Source: Rs1 sp038900335
Lineage (GTDB): Bacteria > Pseudomonadota > Gammaproteobacteria > Pseudomonadales > Balneatricaceae
Length of the DNA: 64,000 bases
NCBI GenBank assembly: GCA_038900335.1
Contig: JBBMRB010000004.1
Location: forward strand, 1-64,000
Direction: 5' to 3'
Shown: positions 46,591 to 55,481 of the stretch, in pieces
Position numbering within the stretch: the first letter of the stretch is position 1
Layout of the letters: every line of letters begins with the position of its first letter
Translations under genes and position numbers: made by a program
The notes under the pieces: generated by a model
Told to the model about the DNA's origin: nothing
Databases searched by the model: none
What the model saw: only the letters and a program-made list of their open reading frames with translations

Positions 46591-46762
46591 TAAACATGGC
46601 GATTATTGCAAATATTTGCCGGTGATAGCTTCAATTTTTGGAATTATCACTATAATGAATAATAATAAAACAGCGCTAAAGAGTCGAAATCTAGCTCGGC
46701 ACCGCAATATTATGACGCTCATTACTTCTGCAAAGGGGGATGCGTATATTAAGAGAAATTAG

Positions 46763-47389
46763 ATGCCTAAAAAGATATATTATCTTATCACTATTTTGCT
46801 GTCTTTTACGCTAGCTCAGCAAACAGTGGCGGCAGGATTAGCGCTAAAATATGAATTTATCCCAAAACGTGAGCGTATATATCAATCACCGGCTGATGTG
46901 TCAGTTCGAGCAATAAGAAAGTCCTCAACTAACTCACAACTACCCTCGTTTGACGTTAATGATGCCAATCGTCCTAATGTGCAAGTTATTGCCGCTAGAA
47001 ACTATGTAGATAAACAGCCATTAGCTGAAACCATCAGTTATTCTTATATCGCCTCTTCTGCACCGGTTTATCCTGTGTCAGTTGTAATAGCGCCTAGCAA
47101 TTATATCCCTCAAAATGTGGTGGTGATGAACTCGCAAGTACAAGAAGATTATTTTGAATTTTATGTTGTCGGATATGCATTTAATGATGAAGGTTATAAT
47201 TTGGAGTCCAAAAAAATTCAGCAACAAATAGAGTCAGCGATAGCGCAAAATGCATTAGATGGCTGCGCGCCACTAAATATTAACTGTTCGCGTACCGCTT
47301 CTGACTCTAGCCAATTATCCATTGAAAGAGGGCCGATAAAAGCACAACCTAGCGCCCCTAAATCACAACGTCAGTTGCTGAGTGAGTAA
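46763..47389 (+). CDS. Unknown secreted protein
   Basis: 208 residues that I do not recognise. An N-terminal signal peptide (PKKIYYLITILLSFTLAQQTVAA, likely cut after VAA) suggests periplasmic location. The mature part has no membrane helix. It contains two cysteines (CAPLNINC) that could pair, a stretch EDYFEFYVVGYAFNDEGYNL, and a disordered Ser/Gln/Pro tail. It lies between sbcB and the PhnA-family gene on the same strand. A 35-codon frame (46655-46762) stops directly before its ATG and may reflect coupled translation. Confidence 0.65.
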   Translation: MPKKIYYLITILLSFTLAQQTVAAGLALKYEFIPKRERIYQSPADVSVRAIRKSSTNSQLPSFDVNDANRPNVQVIAARNYVDKQPLAETISYSYIASSAPVYPVSVVIAPSNYIPQNVVVMNSQVQEDYFEFYVVGYAFNDEGYNLESKKIQQQIESAIAQNALDGCAPLNINCSRTASDSSQLSIERGPIKAQPSAPKSQRQLLSE

Positions 47390-47508
47390 ACGAGATCATT
47401 TTTTGACTACAATGATTGTCATCTAATCACTGTTGATGGGTGTTATCACTTCAAATACTCGCTAAATTCTGGATAATGTCAGCTCTAAACTTATTAATGG
47501 CGATTATC

Positions 47509-48084
47509 ATGACAATTCTAGACACTTTGCAAAAGCGCAGCGAGCATAAATGTGAGCTTTGCTCATCGGATGTAAATTTATCTACTTACAATGTTGAGCC
47601 AAATAATGGAGCAAGCTCGGACAGTAGTATTTTGTGTTGTGAAGTTTGTCTTGCGCAAATTAATGATCCACAATCAATGGACGCAAATCATTGGCGCTGT
47701 TTAAACGATAGCATGTGGAGCCAAATACCAGTGGTACAAGTCATGGCTTGGCGTCAGCTTAAGCAATTATCATCTGAGCTTTGGGCACAAGATTTAATAG
47801 AAATGCTATACCTAGATGATGAAAACCTTAAATGGGCGCAATCGGGTTTAATGATTGCTGATGCACAAGCAGTAGAGCCCACTCGCGATAGCAATGGTAC
47901 AATTTTAGCCGCTGGTGATAATGTCACTATTATAAAAGATTTAGTGGTTAAAGGTGCCGGTTTCACTGCTAAACGTGGCACAAGTGTTCGCGGTATCTCT
48001 TTAACCAGTAACCCTGAGCATATCGAAGGGCGAGTTAATGGTACGCGAGTAGTCCTTGTGAGTGCTTACATGAAAAAGCTGTAA
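47509..48084 (+). CDS. PhnA-family zinc-ribbon protein
   Basis: 191 residues from ATG 47509; upstream in-frame ATGs (47440 and others) would add an unrelated hydrophobic leader. The N-terminal zinc ribbon has CELC and CEVC pairs. The C-terminal PhnA domain reads VEPTRDSNGTILAAGDNVTIIKDLVVKGAGFTAKRGTSVRGI. Despite the name the family is not required for phosphonate use in general, and its function is not settled. The ribosome-binding site is weak. Confidence 0.88.
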   Translation: MTILDTLQKRSEHKCELCSSDVNLSTYNVEPNNGASSDSSILCCEVCLAQINDPQSMDANHWRCLNDSMWSQIPVVQVMAWRQLKQLSSELWAQDLIEMLYLDDENLKWAQSGLMIADAQAVEPTRDSNGTILAAGDNVTIIKDLVVKGAGFTAKRGTSVRGISLTSNPEHIEGRVNGTRVVLVSAYMKKL

Positions 48085-48090
48085 TATTTA

Positions 48091-48122
48091 TTTGGCGAGT
48101 CACTAATTAGCAACTCGCCAAA
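48091..48122. terminator. Hairpin between convergent PhnA and M16 peptidase genes
   Basis: TTTGGCGAGT and ACTCGCCAAA are perfect 10-bp arms around a 12-base loop. It lies seven bases after the PhnA-family stop. U-runs are short, so its terminator strength is uncertain. Confidence 0.55.
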
Positions 48123-48149
48123 ATTATACGGCCATCAATTTTAAACTTA

Positions 48150-50990
48150 CTACCTGCCTAACTGCTCTCTCTTAAGCTCAGTTAATATATCTAACGAATT
48201 ATCGCTCTTTATGCTCTGCTGTTGAATCGCTATCGTATTAGAGTAGCTTATCAGTGCGAACTGCTTTAATAGCAACTGTTGCCAGCTATCTTTTAAATCC
48301 GCTAATGTTAGTTTTTCAACTGTTGCAATCATCTGTTGTTTTTCATCAAATGCAATGGGTGAGGCATTAATTTGCTGCCAAAGCTGGCTACTTTTTTGAT
48401 AGATAGTATTGGTTTTTTTCTCGTAGCGACTAATTAAACTGTGTTTGAATTTTAATAGTTGTTGCTCGCTAATATTTGCTAAATCACTGGTACGATCTAA
48501 TAAGAACTGTTGATTACTTTGTTGTATTTTCTCAGGTGTTGCATGAGGAGATTGAGTCATGAACACTATCGCTGGCAGTTTTTGCAAACTCATAGCAGAT
48601 GCGAAGACTAAATAGCCTAATTGCTGCTCTGTACGCAGCTGGTTTGAATACTGTGTGGAAATTATCTCAGTGAGTAAATCAATGCTGGCTCGCTGTTGAT
48701 AACTTTTATCTAACCCCTGTAAATACAGGGCAACAGCTGAGTCGCTGCTATCTATGTTAGCAATAATATTCAAGTCACTGTGCGCAGCAAGTGTCAGCAC
48801 TTGGTTGATATTGTTACTTTGGATAGGTGAGGTGATATCAAGTTGATTTACCAGTTCTAATGTTTGTTTCTTCGCTTGCTCTAAAGTGATATTACCATGG
48901 GATAATACTCGAATTTCACCTTGCTTGAATAAGCTCTTAGCTAACAAAGTGACATCGTCTAATGTCAAATCAGCCAAAATACTCATTTGTTGTGCAATAT
49001 TATCGCTGCCAGTTAAGTGAGCGCTCAGTTGTTCTAAAAGTTGTTGGTAAGGCTTTTCTTGCGTTTTATTGGATAGGGAGCGCAAGTAATTGCTTTTTAA
49101 TATACTAAATCTATCTGCTGATAAGTCAATATCAGCTAGAGCCGGTAGCTGCTCAATAATTAATGGCTGCTTTTGGTTATAGCCTGAAATCCTTAAACTA
49201 AAACCTCGGCTATGTGGATAAAGGTTAAGGTATATTCCAGCGGATGCTGCATCATAGAAAAGCTCGTTAAACTTATCGTTCACTAGACGGACATAAAGGC
49301 TTAAGGTGAGTTGCTCTTTTGTCGTTAATACTCTATCTGGGATGATAAAGGTAAAAAACAGATTGGCTTTAGGTGTTAGAAACTGGGTATCTTGTAAGTG
49401 CCAAAGTGTAACACCCTCTGTTAAATCATATTGTTGTACTGTTGAGTTATCAGCCTCAAGACTAGTGGCTTTAGCTTTGGGGATGATGTTGAGGTCAGTG
49501 GCAATATATGGATTTATAGGCCTAATAAATAGCTCGGCAATATCTAGTTTTTTACTCCATTTTTCAATAGTGGAGGCAGCGACTTTTTTAACAGCGTACT
49601 GGCCGCCAAAATAAGGTTCAGTATGATCCCCCACAAGAGTGTTTGCCTGTAAGTTAACATACATATTATCTGCTTTAATAAACGATAAAAACTGGGAAAT
49701 ATGTTGCTTATTGAACCCCTGCATTAAGTAATTAACATCTAACCAATGCTGTTGAGGCAATTCTTTAAGGCGCTGTGAAAGCTGTACGACATAGCCTGTG
49801 GCATTGGATTGCGATAAGAATTGAAACGCTTGAGCGGACAGTGAAGCCATCTCAGTGTATAGCGATTCATCAATGCCGGCTTGCTCAATTTTATTAATAA
49901 AATTGAAGAAGCTGTTAATCACCTTATCTTGCTGTTCTAATCCTTTTTTCGTGAGACTAAAGCTCACTTGAAAATTAGACTCAGTATCGCTGCTATGACT
50001 CGATGAAGCGCTTAAACCATTAATCAGACCTAATCCTTTTAAGTAGGAGGTTAGGCTGCCTTGCCCCTCATAACCTACTAGTGAGCTGATGTAGTATAAC
50101 GGTTTTTCTTTAAAGTAAGCTTTAGTGGAAGGAGTCGGGAAACTCAATGATAAATGACGATAGTCTTTTAATGTTTTTACCTTTAGCATTAATGGCAATT
50201 GATCATCGGCAAAAGTGGTGTAATTATTAGCAGGTTTAGTAACATCTAAATTTTTAACCGCTGCAAACTTAGCGGTCACTAATGAGCGAAGATCACTTAA
50301 AGACTCCTTTCCTAATACCACTAATGACATGCGATTGGCGGAATAATAACTATGATAAAAGGCCAGTAAATCATCGCGAATCTTGGTGTCATTATCAGCT
50401 AATGTCGTTAAAGATCCGACCGCAAAATGTCGTTGCGGATTAGCTGGGTTCATGATTTGTTTGAAGGCACTATAGTTTCGCTGTCCATCATCTTGCAATT
50501 TGGATTGGTATTCAGAATGCACTGCCTGCTTTTCTCTTTGCGTGTATTTTTCTGAGAAAAGAGGAGCGATAAAAAACTGTGAAAACCTGTCTAACCCTTG
50601 CTCAAGCGCATCGGCTTTTATATCGAAAAAGTAATTGGTGTTGTTAGCGGCAGTAAATGCATTTTGAGAGCCGCCATGAGAGTCAATGAAGGATGAATAG
50701 GCATTGGCGTCAGGGTATTTTTCAGTACCAAGAAAGAGCATATGCTCAAGAAAATGAGCAAGTCCCGCTCTGTTTTCTGGGTTATTTGACGAGCCGATGT
50801 CAAGGTTTAAAGAAGCGGCTGCTTTTTTTGCCTCAGGGTCTGAAATGATTAATACTTGCATTTTATTAGCCAGTGTAAAGCTTTGATATGAGCGCTTATC
50901 ATTCGGGCTTTTATTGATGCTTTTAGCAAAGGCAGCTGAGCTAAACATAGTGATGCTGGCAAGTAAAATAACACAACTCTTTAAGTACAT
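48150..50990 (-). CDS. Secreted M16 zinc metallopeptidase (pitrilysin-like)
   Basis: A 946-residue insulinase/pitrilysin peptidase. A signal peptide (CVILLASITMFSSAAFA) points to the periplasm. The inverted zinc motif HFLEH places zinc ligands His79 and His83 and catalytic Glu82. A downstream Glu in REKQAVHSEY is the third ligand. The remaining M16 domains follow, giving the length of protease III. It is transcribed alone, with MarR upstream on the same strand 95 bases away. Confidence 0.92.
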   Translation of the reverse strand: MYLKSCVILLASITMFSSAAFAKSINKSPNDKRSYQSFTLANKMQVLIISDPEAKKAAASLNLDIGSSNNPENRAGLAHFLEHMLFLGTEKYPDANAYSSFIDSHGGSQNAFTAANNTNYFFDIKADALEQGLDRFSQFFIAPLFSEKYTQREKQAVHSEYQSKLQDDGQRNYSAFKQIMNPANPQRHFAVGSLTTLADNDTKIRDDLLAFYHSYYSANRMSLVVLGKESLSDLRSLVTAKFAAVKNLDVTKPANNYTTFADDQLPLMLKVKTLKDYRHLSLSFPTPSTKAYFKEKPLYYISSLVGYEGQGSLTSYLKGLGLINGLSASSSHSSDTESNFQVSFSLTKKGLEQQDKVINSFFNFINKIEQAGIDESLYTEMASLSAQAFQFLSQSNATGYVVQLSQRLKELPQQHWLDVNYLMQGFNKQHISQFLSFIKADNMYVNLQANTLVGDHTEPYFGGQYAVKKVAASTIEKWSKKLDIAELFIRPINPYIATDLNIIPKAKATSLEADNSTVQQYDLTEGVTLWHLQDTQFLTPKANLFFTFIIPDRVLTTKEQLTLSLYVRLVNDKFNELFYDAASAGIYLNLYPHSRGFSLRISGYNQKQPLIIEQLPALADIDLSADRFSILKSNYLRSLSNKTQEKPYQQLLEQLSAHLTGSDNIAQQMSILADLTLDDVTLLAKSLFKQGEIRVLSHGNITLEQAKKQTLELVNQLDITSPIQSNNINQVLTLAAHSDLNIIANIDSSDSAVALYLQGLDKSYQQRASIDLLTEIISTQYSNQLRTEQQLGYLVFASAMSLQKLPAIVFMTQSPHATPEKIQQSNQQFLLDRTSDLANISEQQLLKFKHSLISRYEKKTNTIYQKSSQLWQQINASPIAFDEKQQMIATVEKLTLADLKDSWQQLLLKQFALISYSNTIAIQQQSIKSDNSLDILTELKREQLGR

Positions 50991-51084
50991 AAAAATCCTT
51001 GAAGGTTCACAGGAGCAATAAATAGTTATTATTTAACATAATTCTTGTGGTTTAAGAGTATTTGTTAAGTGATAGGTTCCAATA

Positions 51085-51552
51085 CTAGACACTTTTATCA
51101 TCAAGTGCTTCCGTGTGTTGGTATAAGCGTTCAAGTAAAGAGTGAAACTGTTGCTTTTCTCGCTCGCTAAAGCAGGTCAGTAGTGTTTGCTCATACTGAT
51201 AAGATAAAGGCACTATTTCATCGTAGACTTCGTGGCCGGTATTGGTTAGAGAGAGAATTGAGCGGCGTTTATCTTCTGCAGAAAAGGTTCTTTGGATAAG
51301 CTTTCTTTGTAATAATTTATTGATAGCTCGACTTAAAATAGATTTTTCTATTTGAGTTTTATTAGATACCTCATCCGCACTGCTCTCTGGAAATTCACCT
51401 AAAACCGCCATTATTCGCCACTGAGTTATTGATAGAGCAAACTTATCTTGATAAATATCAGTAAAGAAACTACTTATTTTGTTTGAAGAAACAGATAGCT
51501 GATATGGAAAAAAATTCTCTAAAGTCAATATGTTATCTTTGTTTTTAGTCAT
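51085..51552 (-). CDS. MarR-family regulator
   Basis: A winged-helix MarR regulator of about 155 residues from ATG 51552; an ATG at 51588 would add 12 residues but abuts the operator and leaves no room for a leader. The DNA-binding region reads ITQWRIMAVLGEFPESSADEVSNKTQIEKSILSRAINKLLQRKLIQR, followed by the wing (SAEDKRRSILSLT). It is divergent from hpd. Two palindromic sites between the genes make it the probable regulator of hpd and of itself. Its ligand is unknown; an aromatic acid is my guess from context. Confidence 0.88.
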   Translation of the reverse strand: MTKNKDNILTLENFFPYQLSVSSNKISSFFTDIYQDKFALSITQWRIMAVLGEFPESSADEVSNKTQIEKSILSRAINKLLQRKLIQRTFSAEDKRRSILSLTNTGHEVYDEIVPLSYQYEQTLLTCFSEREKQQFHSLLERLYQHTEALDDKSV

Positions 51553-51589
51553 TGTTATATAAATACCCGTAAGAAAATAGCTTGACATT

Positions 51590-51627
51590 AGTTGCTATAA
51601 CAACTAAAAATGGTTGTTATAGCAACT
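51590..51627. promoter_or_regulatory. Double MarR-type operator between marR and hpd
   Basis: AGTTGCTATAACAAC (51590-51604) and GTTGTTATAGCAACT (51613-51627) are exact inverted copies. Each half is itself a near-palindrome of the form GTTG-N6-CAAC. Their centres are 23 bp apart, about two helical turns. TTGTTA within the right site could serve as the hpd -35. On the other strand TTGCTA with a 17-base spacer and a -10 in the left site could form the marR promoter. Confidence 0.75.
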
Positions 51628-51693
51628 ACTTTTTTCTGTATTAAACGTCTAAAGTAGTACCACTGATTGATAAGTATACCTGAGGAGAAAAAA

Positions 51694-52761
51694 ATGGCAG
51701 ATTTATTTGAAAACCCAATGGGGTTAGATGGTTTTGAATTTGTAGAGTTTTCTGCGCCTGAACAAGGCTTACTAGAGAAAACATTCATTCAAATGGGCTT
51801 CACGCATGTTGCCAATCATCGCTCTAAACAGGTATTGCTATTTCGCCAGGGCGGCATCAATTTTATTATCAACTATGAAAAAAATAGCCATGCTTACTAT
51901 TTTGCACAAGAACATGGTCCAAGTGCTTGCGGCATGGCGTTTAGAGTAAAAAATTCTCAGTTCGCCTATAACAGAGCGATAGAGCTTGGTGCACAGCCTG
52001 TTGATATACCAACGGGTCCTATGGAGCTAAAATTGCCGGCCATTAAAGGTATCGGTGGTGCTCCTTTATATTTGATTGATCGCTATGAAGAAGGCAAATC
52101 GATTTATGATATCGATTTTGATTTTATTGATGGCGTTGATAGAAACCCTGTGGGCTATGGCTTTAAAGCTATTGATCATTTAACCCATAATGTCTATGGC
52201 GGGCGCATGGATTATTGGGCTGATTTTTATGGTCGTCTCTTTAACTTCAAAGAAATTCGTTATTTTGATATTAAAGGCGAATACACAGGTTTGACATCCA
52301 AAGCACTAACAGCCCCTGATGGTTTAATCAAAATCCCTTTAAATGAAGAAGGCGAAGGTGGTAGAGGTCAAATTGATGAGTATTTACGAGCATATAATGG
52401 CGAGGGGATTCAACACATTGCGTTTGCATCAGATGACTTACTGGCCAGTTTAGATAAGCTAAGAGAAAATGGTATGGATTTCATGAAGTCACCACCAGAT
52501 AGCTATTATGATATGCTTGAAGAGCGTTTACCAGGTCACGGTGAGCCAGTAGACGAACTGAAAAAACGGGGTGTTCTACTCGATGGCTCAACCGAGAATA
52601 ACGATCCTCGATTACTGTTACAAATATTTGGTAATACTGTGATTGGGCCCGTTTTCTTTGAGTTTATTCAACGCAAAAAAGATGACGGTTTTGGTGAGGG
52701 TAACTTTAAAGCATTGTTTGAATCGATAGAGAGAGATCAAATTGCTAGAGGTGTTATCTAA
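51694..52761 (+). CDS. hpd: 4-Hydroxyphenylpyruvate dioxygenase
   Basis: Converts 4-hydroxyphenylpyruvate to homogentisate; 355 residues from ATG 51694 with TGAGGAGA upstream. ATG 51667 is rejected. The iron ligands are His162 (AIDHLTHNV), His241 (GIQHIAFAS) and Glu323 (VFFEFIQRK). No homogentisate dioxygenase, maleylacetoacetate isomerase or fumarylacetoacetase gene is adjacent, so the product's fate is not visible; homogentisate can accumulate as pyomelanin in such cases. Divergent MarR control is likely. Confidence 0.96.
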   Translation: MADLFENPMGLDGFEFVEFSAPEQGLLEKTFIQMGFTHVANHRSKQVLLFRQGGINFIINYEKNSHAYYFAQEHGPSACGMAFRVKNSQFAYNRAIELGAQPVDIPTGPMELKLPAIKGIGGAPLYLIDRYEEGKSIYDIDFDFIDGVDRNPVGYGFKAIDHLTHNVYGGRMDYWADFYGRLFNFKEIRYFDIKGEYTGLTSKALTAPDGLIKIPLNEEGEGGRGQIDEYLRAYNGEGIQHIAFASDDLLASLDKLRENGMDFMKSPPDSYYDMLEERLPGHGEPVDELKKRGVLLDGSTENNDPRLLLQIFGNTVIGPVFFEFIQRKKDDGFGEGNFKALFESIERDQIARGVI

Positions 52762-52778
52762 TTCTTAGCTAGGTAATT

Positions 52779-52820
52779 AAGAAAAACTCAACAGACAAAA
52801 GTGTCGTTGAGCTTTTCTTA
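52779..52820. terminator. Bidirectional terminator between hpd and pyrC
   Basis: CTCAAC and GTTGAG, extended by GAC/GTC with one bulged A, form the stem. An A-rich stretch precedes it and CTTTTCTT follows. It lies between convergent genes. Confidence 0.75.
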
Positions 52821-52830
52821 TTAGCTATGA

Positions 52831-53889
52831 CTATTTAGCTTGGTTAACGGCTGTCACTGCCCAGTGTACCGCCATTTTTGGATCAAATACCTTGATAGCC
52901 CCTGCAGATGTTAATACATCATCCGGTAATGCTTGCGCCTGGTCATATTTAGTTAACACCATGTTCTTGCTATTGGTTGCTAAGTTATAGAATTCGGGGC
53001 CATTAAGTGAGCTGAATTTTTCTAAATTCTCAAGCTTGCCTTCATTTTCAAATACTTGCGCTAATATAGCCATAGTATTTGCGACATTAAATACACCGGC
53101 ACAACCACATGCTGCCTCTTTTAAGTGCGTTAAATGCGGTGCAGAATCAGTGCCTAGGAAGAAGCGACTATCACCACTAGTAGCCGCTGCTACCAGTGCC
53201 AGGCGATGAGATTCTCTTTTAGCGACAGGTAGGCAATAATAATGAGGCTGTATACCGCCAACGAGCATTGCGTTTCTGTTAATCACTAGGTGATGAGTAG
53301 TGATGGTCGCTGCTGTATTATTCGCACACGATTGCACGTAATCAACACCGTCTTTTGTGGTTAAATGTTCGAAGACAATTTTCAAATTAGGGAATTGTTT
53401 GCGAATAGGAATCAGCTTGGTTTCTATAAATACTGCTTCTCTATCAAAAATATCAACGTCACTATCTACCACTTCACCGTGAACTAAAAATGGCATACCT
53501 ATTTCTTGCATCACTTCTAAAACAGGATAAATTTTCTCTAGATCTTTAACACCGGCGTCAGAGTTAGTGGTGGCACCTGCTGGGTAGAGTTTTACAGCGG
53601 CAACATCACCTGCTAAAAATCCTTTTTTTACATCTTTAGGGCACGTTTGTTCTGTTAAATATAATACCATTAACGGTTTAAATTGATGGTTAACAGGCAG
53701 TGCGCTTAAAACTTCATCTCTATATGTACAAGCATCTTGGCTGGTAATAACAGGGGGTTGTAAATTAGGCATCACGATAGCGCGATTAAAATGATTGCTA
53801 GAGTAAGGTAGTACCTTTGCTAACATTTCACCGTTGCGCAGGTGTAAATGCCAATCATCAGGCATAGTAATGGTCAATTGTGTTTGCAT
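52831..53889 (-). CDS. pyrC: Dihydroorotase
   Basis: Cyclises carbamoyl aspartate in pyrimidine synthesis; 352 residues, class II like E. coli PyrC. PDDWHLHLRNG gives the HxH zinc pair, AVKLYPAGAT the carboxylated lysine, FLVHGEV and FEHLTTKDGVD further His ligands, and LGTDSAPHL the catalytic Asp. It is convergent with hpd and has no operon partner. Confidence 0.97.
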   Translation of the reverse strand: MQTQLTITMPDDWHLHLRNGEMLAKVLPYSSNHFNRAIVMPNLQPPVITSQDACTYRDEVLSALPVNHQFKPLMVLYLTEQTCPKDVKKGFLAGDVAAVKLYPAGATTNSDAGVKDLEKIYPVLEVMQEIGMPFLVHGEVVDSDVDIFDREAVFIETKLIPIRKQFPNLKIVFEHLTTKDGVDYVQSCANNTAATITTHHLVINRNAMLVGGIQPHYYCLPVAKRESHRLALVAAATSGDSRFFLGTDSAPHLTHLKEAACGCAGVFNVANTMAILAQVFENEGKLENLEKFSSLNGPEFYNLATNSKNMVLTKYDQAQALPDDVLTSAGAIKVFDPKMAVHWAVTAVNQAK

Positions 53890-54128
53890 TTGTAGGCTCT
53901 GCTAGGTAGTTAATTCTGTATTGATAATCGAGCTAATCATAACATAAATAGATAAATGGGTAATTGCTCACAGTGTTGAATGGCTATTAGTTAGTACGAA
54001 AATATTATTACTAAAAAGTAATATATATTCCCTTTACGTCATGTTTGTTTTATTGTTGACCTGGATTGGTAGTTTTTTTATCAAGCTGAACATTTAAATA
54101 TTATAAATTTAATAGATTAGGGTGAGAA

Positions 54129-54395
54129 ATGGAGCAACTGCAAAAGTTTAATGAAATGGCCAGCTTTTTAAAAGATCATAAAACAAAGCCTCAACCATCC
54201 AATCAATTTAAGCTAAAAATGTATGGTTTATACAAACAGGCAACACTGGGAAATGTGAGCATAGATCAACCCAATCCCTTGGATATGATCGCATCGGCAA
54301 AATTTTTAGCCTGGCAAAAACTGACAGCAATGGACTGCCAAGTTGCGATGCAAGCATATATAGATGAGGCGCTTGCATTTAAAGCTCAATTATAA
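54129..54395 (+). CDS. Acyl-CoA-binding protein
   Basis: An 88-residue ACBP. KLKMYGLYKQATLGNV and AKFLAWQKLTAMDCQVAMQAYID match the four-helix ACBP core with its conserved Lys and Tyr residues for acyl-CoA binding. There is no signal peptide, so it is cytosolic. ACBPs are universal in eukaryotes but patchy in bacteria. GGTGAG precedes the ATG. No lipid gene lies next to it. Confidence 0.92.
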   Translation: MEQLQKFNEMASFLKDHKTKPQPSNQFKLKMYGLYKQATLGNVSIDQPNPLDMIASAKFLAWQKLTAMDCQVAMQAYIDEALAFKAQL

Positions 54396-54403
54396 TTGAG
54401 CTT
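54382..54403. terminator. Palindrome at the ACBP stop codon
   Basis: AAGCTCAATTA and TAATTGAGCTT form a perfect 22-bp palindrome over the stop codon. There is no U-run. It may stabilise or end the convergent ACBP and LysR transcripts. Confidence 0.4.
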
Positions 54404-54459
54404 AATTAAGCTAAGTTTCAGTATTAACAAGGATGTTATTAATCATTTAAAAATGTTGG

Positions 54460-55344
54460 CTAGTGGGAAAACTCTAAAATCCACTGCTTAAAAAAATCAA
54501 CTTGCTGTCGATCCTTTTGCTCCTCTGGAATCACTAGGTAGTAGCAATCATCCGTGGTAATGGCTTCACCTAATTGTGTGATGGTGCCTGCCTCAAGCTC
54601 TTCATTAATAAAGTACTTTGGTAATAAAGCGATGCCTAAATTAGCTTTTAGTGCGTCGATGATCATTGAAAATTGATCAAAATTCAAATGATGATTATAG
54701 CTCATATCTAATTTGTGCTGTTCAAACCAAAGCTTCCAGCTGCCAATTCTACTGGTTAAATGTAGTAAATCGAGTTGATTAATATCTGCTAAGTTAGTTA
54801 AAGGATGACGTGCGAGATAATCATTACTTGCAACGGCTACCATTTTCTCTTTGCATATTAAATAGCATGTCGCATCGGGCCAATTTGGCCGGCCAAAGTG
54901 AATAGCGAGGTCAATGGTTTTGTTATTAAAATTAAATGGCTGAGCAATAGCATGAAAGCTCAGTACAATATCTGGATGTGCATCGATAAAGTGGCTGAGT
55001 TTAGGGATAATCCAGCGGCTGGTAAAGGTTGGTAGTGAGGCTATATTGAGTGTTGATCTGTTACCCACTGAAATGGTCTTAAACATTGCCTCTTCAGTGG
55101 CTTGTATGATTTTTTTAGCGTCTATTAAAAAGCGAGTCCCTGAATCCGTCAATAACACTCGCTGGCGCACACGATGAAACAACGGTGTACCCAATTGGTT
55201 CTCAAGCTCTTTTATTTGTCTACTGATAGCGCTTTGCGTGAGATGTAAATCCAGTGCTGCCTGGGTAAAACTGCTATGTTTAGCTGCACAAATAAAACTT
55301 TGTAAATTATGCAGGTTTGGAATTTTATTTTTTGCAAGATTCAT
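54460..55344 (-). CDS. LysR-family regulator (GcvA-like)
   Basis: A 294-residue LysR regulator. The N-terminal helix-turn-helix (LQSFICAAKHSSFTQAALDLHLTQSAISRQIKELENQLGTPLFHR) is followed by a substrate-binding domain. It resembles the GcvA subgroup in LNIASLPTFTSRWIIPKL and DLAIHFGRPNWPD. It is divergent from the hglS gene, with a candidate LysR box between them, so hglS is the likely target. Inducer unknown. Confidence 0.92.
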   Translation of the reverse strand: MNLAKNKIPNLHNLQSFICAAKHSSFTQAALDLHLTQSAISRQIKELENQLGTPLFHRVRQRVLLTDSGTRFLIDAKKIIQATEEAMFKTISVGNRSTLNIASLPTFTSRWIIPKLSHFIDAHPDIVLSFHAIAQPFNFNNKTIDLAIHFGRPNWPDATCYLICKEKMVAVASNDYLARHPLTNLADINQLDLLHLTSRIGSWKLWFEQHKLDMSYNHHLNFDQFSMIIDALKANLGIALLPKYFINEELEAGTITQLGEAITTDDCYYLVIPEEQKDRQQVDFFKQWILEFSH

Positions 55345-55387
55345 TTAGTAGTACCCGCTAGTTCATGCGAAAAAATGATTAATTCAT

Positions 55388-55400
55388 TTGATTTTATCAA
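55388..55400. promoter_or_regulatory. Candidate LysR box
   Basis: TTGAT-TTT-ATCAA is a perfect inverted repeat of the T-N11-A type, in the 137-base region between the divergent lysR and hglS genes. Confidence 0.45.
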
Positions 55401-55481
55401 TATTAAATCATATTTTACTACTATATTATTACAAATACGCATTACCTAATTATTTTATACCGCTAAACATAGAGTGTTCAC

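Noticed and set aside
46655..46762. 35-codon frame before the unknown secreted protein
   Set aside because: No good ribosome-binding site and no recognisable similarity. Kept only as part of a finding, not as a gene.
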